A stretch of 64,000 nucleotides of DNA from SIG672 sp045605765 (GTDB taxonomy: Bacteria; Bacillota; Clostridia; Oscillospirales; CAG-272): assembly GCA_045605765.1 (NCBI GenBank), contig JAZUQQ010000044.1:16906-80905 (forward strand), in the 5' to 3' direction. A program made the position numbers and the translations under genes. Below the pieces are notes generated by a model. The model ran no database searches. It was not told the origin of the DNA and saw only the letters and a program-made list of their open reading frames with translations. Below are positions 44,014 to 52,212 of this stretch, piece by piece. How positions within the stretch are numbered: position 1 is the first letter of the stretch; the number at the start of each line of letters is the position of its first letter.

Positions 44014-44672
44014 TGGGCTTTTGGCAAGTAACCGAGAAGCTTTTTGAGGGCTTTGAAACTACCTGCCTGCTGTTTATCCTCACACTCGTTCTTTCACTTC
44101 CCCTCGGGCTTGTTATAGCCTTTGGCTCAATGTCGAAGTTCAAACCGCTCGCATGGCTTAGCAGAACCGTGGTCTGGATAATACGCGGAACCCCTCTTAT
44201 GCTTCAATTATTCGTAGTCTTTTACGTTCCCGGAATGCTTTTCAACATTCAACTCTTCACGGGTGACAACGGCAGATTTACGGCAGCACTCGTGGCGTTC
44301 GTCATAAACTACGCCTGCTATTTCTCGGAGATCTACCGAGGCGGGATCGAAAGTATCCCTAAAGGACAGTACGAGGCGGCGCAGGTGCTCGGCATGACTG
44401 CAAAGGAAACCTTCTTCACGGTCGTGCTTATCCAGGTCATAAAAAGAATTCTCGCTCCTATGAGCAACGAGGTGATAACTCTCGTAAAGGATACCTCTCT
44501 TGCGCGCGCCATCTCGGTCGCAGAGATCTTCTTCGTAAACGAAATGGACCTTATCTCCAAGGGACTCGTATGGCCGATGTTCTACATAGCGGTATTCTTC
44601 CTCATATTCGTAGGAGGTCTTACCGTTCTCTTCCGCTTCCTTGAAAAGAAGCTTGACTATTACAAGGTTTAA
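44013..44672 (+). CDS. Amino-acid ABC transporter permease
   Basis: A 219-residue HisM/GlnP-type permease with about five membrane segments. The ATPase-contact EAA loop is QYEAAQVLGMTAKETFFTVVLI-like, followed by IKRILAPMSNEVITLVKDTSLA, which is typical. A single permease gene implies a homodimeric channel. It is coupled to the receptor gene upstream. Confidence 0.93.
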   Translation: MGFWQVTEKLFEGFETTCLLFILTLVLSLPLGLVIAFGSMSKFKPLAWLSRTVVWIIRGTPLMLQLFVVFYVPGMLFNIQLFTGDNGRFTAALVAFVINYACYFSEIYRGGIESIPKGQYEAAQVLGMTAKETFFTVVLIQVIKRILAPMSNEVITLVKDTSLARAISVAEIFFVNEMDLISKGLVWPMFYIAVFFLIFVGGLTVLFRFLEKKLDYYKV

Positions 44673-44686
44673 GGAGGAAGAGGACA

Positions 44687-45490
44687 ATGGCTTTTCTTGA
44701 AATAAAAAAATTAAAAAAGCAATTCGGAAGCACAAGAGTCCTGCACGGCATCGACTTTTCAATGGAAAAGGGCGAGGTCGTCGCGGTGATCGGATCGTCA
44801 GGTGGCGGAAAGACCACCTTCCTGCGGTGTCTCAACTTTCTCGAAATGGCAAACGAGGGAACGATAGAGATAAAAGACGGCTTTTTCTTCGATGCGACAA
44901 AATCTTACAACTCGGCAGAAATCAGAAATATGCGCCTCAAGCTCGGGCTCGTATTTCAGTCGTTTAATCTTTTCCCGCAGTACACCGCACTTGAAAACGT
45001 GTATCTCCCCTTACAGCTGCGCACGAAGGAATATATTCGCGCCACTCTCCCCTTCGGAAAGCGACGCCCTGCTATACAGAAGGCGCTTGCCGAAAACAAA
45101 GAGAGAGCAAGCGAGCTTCTTTGCAGTGTCGGACTTGCCGACAAGATGTCGAACTATCCCTGTCAGCTCTCGGGCGGTCAACAACAGAGAGTTGCAATAG
45201 CGAGAGCGCTTGCGCAGGAGCCTGCGGTACTCTGCTTCGACGAGCCCACCTCTGCACTCGACCCAGAACTTACGGGCGAGGTTTTGAGAGTTATAAAAGA
45301 GCTCAAAGAGCAAGGCAGAACGATGCTCGTCGTAACTCACGAAATGGAGTTTGCGAGAAATGTGGCCGACCGCGTGGTCTTCTTTGCGGATGGACTTATC
45401 GAAGAATCGGGAACGCCCGAGGAAATATTCGGAAGCCCCAAATCCCCTAAAACTGCGGCGTTTTTACATCATTCGCTCAACAATAATTAA
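44687..45490 (+). CDS. Amino-acid ABC transporter ATP-binding protein
   Basis: A 267-residue ATPase of the GlnQ/HisP class. Walker A is GSSGGGKTT (36-44), the Q-loop VFQSFNLFPQYTALENV, signature LSGGQQQRVAIARAL, and Walker B CFDEPTSALDPE. There is an insertion of about 20 residues (near 110-130) before the signature compared with the usual 240-residue GlnQ. GGAGG lies just upstream. It closes the three-gene importer operon. Confidence 0.95.
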   Translation: MAFLEIKKLKKQFGSTRVLHGIDFSMEKGEVVAVIGSSGGGKTTFLRCLNFLEMANEGTIEIKDGFFFDATKSYNSAEIRNMRLKLGLVFQSFNLFPQYTALENVYLPLQLRTKEYIRATLPFGKRRPAIQKALAENKERASELLCSVGLADKMSNYPCQLSGGQQQRVAIARALAQEPAVLCFDEPTSALDPELTGEVLRVIKELKEQGRTMLVVTHEMEFARNVADRVVFFADGLIEESGTPEEIFGSPKSPKTAAFLHHSLNNN

Positions 45491-45512
45491 GACAAACTCA
45501 TCTGCGGTATGG

Positions 45513-45657
45513 TATGCACCCCAAAAGTTAGCCACTTTTGGAGGTGCATATTTTCATGTCAAAAAAATCCCAGATATTTAAAACTTACTCGACAGAATTT
45601 AAAATAGGTGTTATAACGGATATGCGTAACAACCATTTATCTCATATTCGGGCATGA
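45513..45657 (+). mobile_element. Left-end remnant of an IS3-type insertion sequence
   Basis: A hairpin TATGCACC...GGTGCATA with inner CAAAAGT/ACTTTTG (45513-45550), as found at ends of IS3/IS150-type elements, is followed by an ATG at 45556. The short frame (34 codons, to 45657) begins MSKKSQIFKTYSTEFK, the usual start of the small HTH transposase protein, and then turns into unrelated sequence. The rest of the element is absent. The hairpin may now serve as terminator for the ABC operon. Confidence 0.7.
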
Positions 45658-45667
45658 TCCTTCTCCT

Positions 45668-45818
45668 TTAAATAAAAAAGTGCGTCCCGAGAGGCGCACC
45701 GAAAAATGCACTCTTAGTGTTGCGACGCTCTTTCCCACAAAAGAGAATTAAGAGAATACATTTTTACCAAAATTAGTATTCTCGTTTTGTGGGCCAATAA
45801 TATTCAGTTGTGCATCGT
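45668..45818 (-). ncRNA. Candidate small RNA with own promoter and terminator
   Basis: About 150 bases on the reverse strand. A clear promoter lies upstream (45825-45854). The RNA folds into a closing helix (AUGCAC with GUGCAU) around a long hairpin (CCCACAAAA with UUUUGUGGG, then GAGAAUAC with GUAUUCUC). A separate terminator hairpin follows (GUGCG with CGCAC and U6) at 45671-45700. No open frame of note lies inside. The architecture is bubble-like, as in 6S RNA, but I cannot assign a family. Confidence 0.55.
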
Positions 45819-45824
45819 AAATAT

Positions 45825-45854
45825 AATATAACAAATTTTTTTCAGATTTGTCAA
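45825..45854 (-). promoter_or_regulatory. Promoter of the candidate small RNA
   Basis: TTGACA is followed after 17-18 bases by overlapping -10 candidates TTATAT/TATATT on the reverse strand. No protein gene lies downstream in this direction, so the promoter should serve an RNA. Confidence 0.65.
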
Positions 45855-45935
45855 TCGACCTTGCATTTTTATAATGCAAATTCATCTGAACATTTTAGGC
45901 TTCCCCTTGTTTTCATACCAAAAGCGCGGATTTTA

Positions 45936-45964
45936 TTGACATATTGGGAAAACTATTGTATAAT
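45936..45964 (+). promoter_or_regulatory. pepF promoter
   Basis: A perfect TTGACA-17-TATAAT lies 31 bases before the ATG at 45996. Confidence 0.9.
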
Positions 45965-45995
45965 CTAAATACTATTTATTTCAAGGAGAAAACTA

Positions 45996-47762
45996 ATGAA
46001 TACTTGGGATCTTTCCTACTTTTATAAAAATGACGAGGAGTTCACAAAGGATTTTGAATCTATAGGCGGCTATCTTCCCCAACTCGGAGCATACAAGGGA
46101 GAACTTTCCGACGAAGCAAAGCTCAAAGAGTATTTTCTTCTTTCCGAGAACATTGAAAAGAAGCTTTTTAAGGTTTATCAGTATGCATCGCTGAAAAGCG
46201 ACCTCAATAAAAAGGACACCGCAAGCGCGGCGACTGTCGCAAGAGTTATGATGCTCCTTGCAAATCTCGAAGAGGTTACCTCGTTCGAGGCTCCCGAGAT
46301 CCTTTCGCTCGGCAGAAAAAAGGTGTTTGACTTCATCGACAAAAATCCCGAATTCGAGTCCTACCGCTTCATTATGGAAAAGCTTTTCAGAGGCAACAAG
46401 CACGTGCTCAAAGAAGGTCAGGAAAAGCTCCTTTCATACTACTCGCCCGTGGCAAACGAGGGCTCCGAGCTCTACTCGAAGCTTGCGGTCGCGGACGCCA
46501 AAAACAAAACGGTAAAACTGAGCAGTGGTGAAAAAGTTACCGTAACTCAGGGAAATTGGCGAGCACTTATCGCGGATGCTCCCGTCGCCGCCGACAGAAA
46601 AAAGATATTCGAGGCGGTGTTCTCTGCATACGATGAGACCAAAAACACCTACGCCGAAATATATAACCTCGTTATGAAAAGCTGTCTTGCAAACGTAAAA
46701 TCAAGAGGCTACTCGTCCATACTTTCCTCGCATCTCTTCGGCAACAACATTCCTGAATCGGTGTTCATGACTCTCATCACAGTCGCAGGAAAACACACGA
46801 AATCGCTTAAAAAATACTATAAGATCAGAAAAAAACATCTCGGTCTAAAAGCGCATAGGTCTTACGATCGCTTTATCGAGCTTGCTCATTCGGATAAGAA
46901 ATATTCCTACGAGGAAGCAAAGGAGCTGTTCTTTAAATCCATCGAAAACACTCCCGCCGATTTTCAGGCAAAGGCTCACGAAGTGCTCCGCGAGGGATTC
47001 ATCGACGTTTACGAGCAGGACGGCAAGAGAAGTGGCGCGTATTCTTCGAGCATCGCGGACGCTCATCCCTTCATTCTGCTCAACTACACAGACACTCTCG
47101 ACGACGTTTTTACGGTAGTCCACGAGGCAGGACACTCGATCCACACTCTCTATTCGCACGAGGCTCAACCGACGAAGCTTCAACAGTACACGATATTCGT
47201 CGCTGAGATCGCATCGACCTTCAACGAACATATGCTCCTCGATTATCTGATAAAATCGGGCAATACGTCGCGCGAGGAGAAAATCATGCTCCTTCAAAAG
47301 GCTATAGACGAGATAGTCGCGACCTTCTACCGTCAGAGCCTTTTTGCGACCTACGAGTATGAGGTCAGCCGTATGATCGAAGACGATAAGCCAATCGACC
47401 ACGAGGTGCTATCGACCCTTATGATAGACCTTTACAAAAAATATTACGGTATCGACATCTCGAAAGAAAGGGTGAAGCAGTACGTCTGGGCGTACATTCC
47501 GCATCTTTTCTATACACCCTTCTACGTTTACCAGTACGCGACGAGCTTCGCGGCAAGCTTTGCGCTCTACTCGGCAGTGAAAGAAAATAAAGAGGGCGCG
47601 TTTGAGAATTATATAAATCTCCTGAAATCGGGAGGAAGCAAATATCCTATGGATCAGGCACGCGAGGCGGGCATAGACTTTAATGAGAAGGAGACCTTTA
47701 TGGCAGTCGTCCGCCGTCTTGACGAGCTTGTGGATTTGCTGGAAAAGGAATTGTTTAAATAA
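45996..47762 (+). CDS. pepF: Oligoendopeptidase F
   Basis: A 588-residue M3-family zinc metallopeptidase that cuts small peptides in the cytosol. The zinc motif HEAGH is at residues 376-380, with the third-ligand region EIASTFNEHMLLDYL downstream. Length is standard for PepF (about 600). TCAAGGAG precedes the ATG, and there is no signal peptide. It likely recycles peptides in an amino-acid-using anaerobe. Confidence 0.94.
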   Translation: MNTWDLSYFYKNDEEFTKDFESIGGYLPQLGAYKGELSDEAKLKEYFLLSENIEKKLFKVYQYASLKSDLNKKDTASAATVARVMMLLANLEEVTSFEAPEILSLGRKKVFDFIDKNPEFESYRFIMEKLFRGNKHVLKEGQEKLLSYYSPVANEGSELYSKLAVADAKNKTVKLSSGEKVTVTQGNWRALIADAPVAADRKKIFEAVFSAYDETKNTYAEIYNLVMKSCLANVKSRGYSSILSSHLFGNNIPESVFMTLITVAGKHTKSLKKYYKIRKKHLGLKAHRSYDRFIELAHSDKKYSYEEAKELFFKSIENTPADFQAKAHEVLREGFIDVYEQDGKRSGAYSSSIADAHPFILLNYTDTLDDVFTVVHEAGHSIHTLYSHEAQPTKLQQYTIFVAEIASTFNEHMLLDYLIKSGNTSREEKIMLLQKAIDEIVATFYRQSLFATYEYEVSRMIEDDKPIDHEVLSTLMIDLYKKYYGIDISKERVKQYVWAYIPHLFYTPFYVYQYATSFAASFALYSAVKENKEGAFENYINLLKSGGSKYPMDQAREAGIDFNEKETFMAVVRRLDELVDLLEKELFK

Positions 47763-47848
47763 TATTTTCATTTTTTACACCAAAGCACTAATAAAGCTAA
47801 ATAAAAGTTGTCTTTATGTATGAAAAAGAAAAACAGGAGGAATGAATT

Positions 47849-48331
47849 ATGAAAAACTGCATTATTTCGGTATTCATCGTGCTTTCCCTGCTTGTCTTGG
47901 CGTTTGCCGGCTGCACCGCAAATAAGCCCGACGACAAGGACGGAGATAGTACCATACCCGACGAAAACGGCGAAAACACGGAAGGCGACCGTACCACGCC
48001 CGACGAAAACGGCGAAAACGACGAAACCGGCGATAACAACGAAATTGTTAAGGTCGTGGACAACGCATACGGTCAAGGCTCGTTTGTCCTCGACGAAGAA
48101 GAAGCCGAAGCTCTTCGCAGCGCCCTCAACTCCCTCGAATGGGTTGACACGGGCGGCGTTTGTGATTGCGATCCGAATTTCTGTATCTGCATTGGCGAAG
48201 CAATATATCACTATCACTCTCCCTATCACTCTTCACACGGAAGTTGGCGTCAAGGCACAAAAGAAGCGCAAGATGTTGACCGAACGGTAGAAGATATTAT
48301 TAAAAAATATCTTCCGATGTATTGGGATTAA
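47849..48331 (+). CDS. Cys/His-rich lipoprotein, unknown
   Basis: A 160-residue protein with lipoprotein signal (LAFAGC, Cys22). After it comes an acidic linker with two PDENGEN repeats (about 35-65) and a C-terminal domain carrying CDCDPNFCIC and a His-rich HYHSPYHSSHG. The Cys and His cluster suggests metal binding or disulfides outside the membrane; this is inference. CAGGAGGA lies before the ATG. It follows pepF by 86 bases and ends at a good terminator. Confidence 0.75.
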   Translation: MKNCIISVFIVLSLLVLAFAGCTANKPDDKDGDSTIPDENGENTEGDRTTPDENGENDETGDNNEIVKVVDNAYGQGSFVLDEEEAEALRSALNSLEWVDTGGVCDCDPNFCICIGEAIYHYHSPYHSSHGSWRQGTKEAQDVDRTVEDIIKKYLPMYWD

Positions 48332-48352
48332 CCCGAAGAATATCCATAAAAC

Positions 48353-48386
48353 AAAAAAGCAAACTCGAATCGAGTTTGCTTTTTAT
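48353..48386. terminator. Bidirectional terminator between the lipoprotein gene and mgsA
   Basis: AAAAAGCAAACTCG pairs with CGAGTTTGCTTTTT around an AAT loop, serving two convergent genes. Confidence 0.9.
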
Positions 48387-48387
48387 T

Positions 48388-48855
48388 TTACAAGCTTTTT
48401 GCTCTCTCGGATACCGCGCGGCGGAAATTGGGCAGGTCGTGCGAATACTCGCCCGACATATACGGGCTCGTGATGATAAAATCGGCGGTCGCGCGGTTGT
48501 TCGCTATCGGAATGTCGTAAACCTGCGCGATGCGAAGAAGCGCCTTTACGTCGGGGTCGTGCGGCTGAGCTGTAAGCGGGTCGGAAAAGAAGATAACGAC
48601 GTCCACCTTGCCATCAACGATACGCGCACCTATCTGCTGATCGCCGCCCAGAGGCCCACTGTTGTATCCTCTCACAGGCAGCCCCGTATATTCTGCGACC
48701 ATCTTCGCGGTAGTTCCCGTTCCGCAAAGAAAATGGTGTTCGAGTATCTCCTTGTTTTCCCTGCACCAAGCGATAAGGTCGTGCTTTTTGTTATCGTGCG
48801 CAATAAGCGCGATGTTCTTCTGATGCTCCATCGTAAGGTTTATATTTTCACTCAT
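48388..48855 (-). CDS. mgsA: Methylglyoxal synthase
   Basis: A 155-residue enzyme turning dihydroxyacetone phosphate into methylglyoxal and phosphate. The phosphate loop GTGTTAKMV, the GPLGGDQQIGA segment and FFSDPLTAQPHDPDV carry the catalytic Asp and His. Cells use it as a bypass when phosphate is short. It is a single gene with its own promoter. Confidence 0.95.
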   Translation of the reverse strand: MSENINLTMEHQKNIALIAHDNKKHDLIAWCRENKEILEHHFLCGTGTTAKMVAEYTGLPVRGYNSGPLGGDQQIGARIVDGKVDVVIFFSDPLTAQPHDPDVKALLRIAQVYDIPIANNRATADFIITSPYMSGEYSHDLPNFRRAVSERAKSL

Positions 48856-48883
48856 TTATATGTACTCCGTTTTGTTTTTTACC

Positions 48884-48912
48884 ATTATACTACTTTTTAG
48901 CAAATAAATCAA
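48884..48912 (-). promoter_or_regulatory. mgsA promoter
   Basis: TTGATT and TATAAT on the reverse strand are 17 bases apart, about 28 bases before the ATG. Confidence 0.8.
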
Positions 48913-48970
48913 CACTTTCAACAAGTTTTTCATTTTGTCCTCGAAACTTTTTTACAATTAACTTTAAGTC

Positions 48971-48999
48971 TTGTTTTTCGTCAAAATATGTGTTATAAT
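48971..48999 (+). promoter_or_regulatory. Promoter of the acyltransferase gene
   Basis: TTGTTT and TATAAT are 17 bases apart. The in-frame ATG at 48988 lies inside this promoter and so cannot be the start of the protein. Confidence 0.75.
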
Positions 49000-49047
49000 G
49001 ACAAAAAGAAGGCGAAGACAAATAAACCAAATATGGAGAACACTCTT

Positions 49048-50361
49048 ATGGAAAACGAAACCGTTTACAGCGAGATCCCCTACGCCAAAAAGGTAAAGCA
49101 TTACGATACGTCTAAAATGCCCAAACACCAGCTTGGAATTTTCACCTTTCTAATCTACGCACTCAGCAAAACACTTATGATGGGCAAAAAGTATAAGATC
49201 GAAAAGATCGACATGGACGGATTAAAGACCCCCTATATCCTGCTTAGCAATCATATGTATTTCGTCGATTTCTATTTAAACGCAATAGCGACATTTCCCA
49301 AAAAGGTATACAACATCGCCACAGTGGACGGCTATTACCGCAGGCCCTTTCTTATGGAAATAATCGGCTGTATGTGCAAACGCAAATTCACGACCGATCC
49401 CGAGCTTGTAAAATCGGTCGAAAACGTCCTTTTCAAGAAAAAGGGCATAATGTCAATGTACCCCGAAGCAAGGTATACACCCGTTGGCACGACCGCTATT
49501 CTGCCCGACTCGCTCGGTCAGCTTATAAAGCGTATGGGAGTTCCTGTAGTGGTTATGCTCCATCACGGAAACCATTTGCACACACCCTTTTGGAACTACC
49601 GCAAGCCCAGAAAGGTACCGCTTCACACCACTATGCGCTGTGTGCTTCGCCCCGAGGATATTGAGAAAATGACCGTATCCGAGATTCAGGAGTATATTAC
49701 CGAGGCAATGCAGTACGACGAGTACAAGTGGCAAAAGGAAAATGGTATCGAGATAAGCGAGCCCTTCCGTGCAGAGGGTCTTAACAAAATACTTTATCAG
49801 TGTCCGAGCTGTCTTGCCGAGCATAAAATGGCAAGTGAAGGAACAATTCTTTACTGCAAGCACTGCGGCAAAAAATGGGAGCTTACCACGCTCGGAGAGC
49901 TCCGCGCACTTGACGGAGAAACCGAATTCTCGCACATTCCCGACTGGTTCGAGTGGGAAAGAGCAAATGTGCGCAAAGAGATAGAAGATGGAAATTATTA
50001 TTTTGAGGACGACGTAGACGTATTCTCTCTCCCCTCTTGTATGAAATTTCAGAACGTTGGCAAGGCAAAGCTAACTCACTCGTCCGACGGATTTGTCATC
50101 GAGGGCGAGTACGATGGCAAAAAATACCGCATCCGACGAGGAGTTTCGGGAATGTACGGAGTACACGTCGAGTACGATTATTGCTACGTGCGCCCAGAGG
50201 ACTGTATAGACATCTCAACGTCGAAGGATTCGCTCTATTGCTATCCCACCAAAAAGGACGTGGTTACGAAGCTTTCCTTTGCTACCGAGGAGCTTTACAA
50301 GATCAAGATGGAAAAGCGTATGGAGAGACGCAGAGCAGCCCAAGCTTTAAAAAATCAATAG
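49048..50361 (+). CDS. 1-acylglycerol-3-phosphate acyltransferase-like protein with zinc ribbon
   Basis: A 437-residue protein. Residues 45-230 are a PlsC-type acyltransferase with the catalytic NHMYFVD (H69, D74) and YPEARYTP as the second motif. A zinc ribbon follows (C252, C255, C270, C273), then a domain of about 150 residues of unknown fold. The usual enzyme ends near 250 residues, so the rest is an extension. GGAG nine bases before 49048 decides the start; an ATG at 49033 is possible. Its acyl acceptor is not known. Confidence 0.8.
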   Translation: MENETVYSEIPYAKKVKHYDTSKMPKHQLGIFTFLIYALSKTLMMGKKYKIEKIDMDGLKTPYILLSNHMYFVDFYLNAIATFPKKVYNIATVDGYYRRPFLMEIIGCMCKRKFTTDPELVKSVENVLFKKKGIMSMYPEARYTPVGTTAILPDSLGQLIKRMGVPVVVMLHHGNHLHTPFWNYRKPRKVPLHTTMRCVLRPEDIEKMTVSEIQEYITEAMQYDEYKWQKENGIEISEPFRAEGLNKILYQCPSCLAEHKMASEGTILYCKHCGKKWELTTLGELRALDGETEFSHIPDWFEWERANVRKEIEDGNYYFEDDVDVFSLPSCMKFQNVGKAKLTHSSDGFVIEGEYDGKKYRIRRGVSGMYGVHVEYDYCYVRPEDCIDISTSKDSLYCYPTKKDVVTKLSFATEELYKIKMEKRMERRRAAQALKNQ

Positions 50362-50362
50362 T

Positions 50363-50432
50363 TTTATTGAAACCCCTTTTTGAGAAAGGGGTTTCGCACT
50401 TTCCCGGAACTTTACTAAAAGAGTTTTTTTAT
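50363..50432 (+). repeat. Dispersed hairpin repeat, copy H (after the acyltransferase)
   Basis: A GAAACCCCTTT arm hairpin is followed by the family block GGAACTTTACTAAAAGAG. It starts right after the acyltransferase stop, in the same orientation relative to transcription as the reverse-strand copies. Confidence 0.65.
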
Positions 50433-50474
50433 TTTCTCTTTGTGCAAATTTTCATCATGCCGACACTATCCGTG

Positions 50475-50503
50475 TTGACAAGAGAAAAAAATTGTGCTAT
50501 ACT
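50475..50503 (+). promoter_or_regulatory. cysS promoter
   Basis: TTGACA and TATACT are 17 bases apart. The leader is about 55 bases, too short for a T-box. Confidence 0.85.
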
Positions 50504-50566
50504 CCATTAAAGAGTAGTTTTAACGCATATTCAAGGCATTTTGCCGATCACGAAAGGTTTATAGAT

Positions 50567-51988
50567 ATGAAGCTTTACAACAGTCTTACAAGAAGCCGCG
50601 ACGAGTTCGTGGCAAACGAGGCCGACAAGGTGAAAATGTATACCTGCGGACCTACCGTATATCACTATGCACACATCGGAAATCTCCGCACCTATATTAT
50701 GGAGGATGTTCTCGATAAATATTTCCGTTACAGCGGATACGAGGTCACTCGCGTTATGAACATAACCGACGTCGGACACCTTTCCTCTGACGGAGATACC
50801 GGCGAGGATAAAATGCTCAAAGGAGCAAAAAGAGAAAACAAGACCGTTCTTCAAATCGCAAAATTCTATACTGACGCCTTTTTCGCGGATTGCGAAAAGC
50901 TCAAAATAAAGACCCCCGAAGTCGTCGCTCCCGCGACTACCTGCATTGACGATTTTATCGCGGTCATCTCCTCTCTTATCGAAAAAGGATACGCGTACGA
51001 GGCAGGCGGAAACATCTATTTTGATACCTCAAAGCTCGAAAATTATTACGTTTTCAACGACTTTTCCGAGGAAGATCTTGCGATCGGAGTTCGCGAGGGC
51101 GTTGAGGAGGACTCCTTTAAAAAGAATAAGACCGACTTCGTTCTCTGGTTCACTCGCTCAAAATTCGAGGATCAGGAGCTTAAATGGGATTCCCCTTGGG
51201 GCATAGGATATCCCGGATGGCACATCGAGTGCTCCTGCATCTCGATGAAACATCTCGGCGAAACACTCGATATCCACTGCGGCGGCATTGACAACGCATT
51301 CCCGCATCACACCAACGAGATCGCGCAGAGTGAGGCTTATCTCGGTCACAAATGGTGTAACTATTGGTTTCACGTCCGTCATCTCAACACAAACAGCGGA
51401 AAGATGAGTAAGTCTAAGGGCGAGTTCCTGACCGTATCCCTTCTCGAAGAAAAGGGATACGATCCGCTGGTTTACAGATTTTTCTGCCTCCAATCGCACT
51501 ACCGCAAATCCCTCGTTTTCTCTTGGGAAAACCTCGACAACGCGGCAGCGGCGTACAACAAGCTAATCGCGCGCATCGCATCGCTTGACGCGTCGGGCGA
51601 GATAAACGACGACGATTTCGCAAAATACAAGAAGGTATTTACAGACGCCCTTGACAACGATCTCAACACATCTCTTGCCGTCACGGCGGTGTATGACGTT
51701 ATAAAAGCAAACGTCTCGAACGCGACCAAGCTCGCGCTCATCGCAGATTTCGACAAAGTCCTCTCGATCGGACTTATCGAAGCAGCAGAAAAGCTTAGAA
51801 GCGAGCAGAGAGAGGCAAAGGCTTCGGACGATCCCGAGGCAGAGCGCATAGAGGATCTTCTTGCCGAGCGGGCAGAGGCTAAAAAAGCCAAAAACTACGC
51901 AAGAGCGGACGAGATCCGCGCGCAGCTCCTCAGCGAGGGAATAGTTATTACGGACACTCCCCAGGGCGCAAAGTGGGAAAGAAAGTAA
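50567..51988 (+). CDS. cysS: Cysteinyl-tRNA synthetase
   Basis: A 473-residue class-I synthetase. HIGN of the HIGH motif is at 36-39, KMSKS at 279-283, and the zinc ligands are in CGPTVY (C27), HIECSCIS and HHTNEIAQSE. The ATG at 50567 is set by GAAAGG; a longer frame starts inside the -10 region of the promoter. Length is normal for bacterial CysS. Confidence 0.96.
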   Translation: MKLYNSLTRSRDEFVANEADKVKMYTCGPTVYHYAHIGNLRTYIMEDVLDKYFRYSGYEVTRVMNITDVGHLSSDGDTGEDKMLKGAKRENKTVLQIAKFYTDAFFADCEKLKIKTPEVVAPATTCIDDFIAVISSLIEKGYAYEAGGNIYFDTSKLENYYVFNDFSEEDLAIGVREGVEEDSFKKNKTDFVLWFTRSKFEDQELKWDSPWGIGYPGWHIECSCISMKHLGETLDIHCGGIDNAFPHHTNEIAQSEAYLGHKWCNYWFHVRHLNTNSGKMSKSKGEFLTVSLLEEKGYDPLVYRFFCLQSHYRKSLVFSWENLDNAAAAYNKLIARIASLDASGEINDDDFAKYKKVFTDALDNDLNTSLAVTAVYDVIKANVSNATKLALIADFDKVLSIGLIEAAEKLRSEQREAKASDDPEAERIEDLLAERAEAKKAKNYARADEIRAQLLSEGIVITDTPQGAKWERK

Positions 51989-52004
51989 AAATAAAACAAA
52001 AACG

Positions 52005-52056
52005 AACACCCTTGTACCACCTGCGACACGGCGGGTGATGCAATGGTGTTTTTAAT
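52005..52056 (+). terminator. cysS terminator
   Basis: AACACC pairs with GGTGTT, TTG with CAA and CACC with GGTG in a long hairpin followed by T5. Confidence 0.8.
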
Positions 52057-52148
52057 TAAGCAATCACACAAAAAAGCATTGAGGTTTTTTGTTTTAAGCA
52101 ATTACAATTTAAAGCCTTTGAACGATGAAATTCAATTTTAAAATTCAT

Positions 52149-52177
52149 TTGACATATAACACAAAATGTGATATAAT
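52149..52177 (+). promoter_or_regulatory. Promoter of the cytidylate-kinase-like gene
   Basis: A perfect TTGACA-17-TATAAT lies about 35 bases before the ATG at 52213. Confidence 0.9.
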
Positions 52178-52212
52178 TTTCTCGTAAATCACGGAAAGGA
52201 TAGGTAAGCCTT

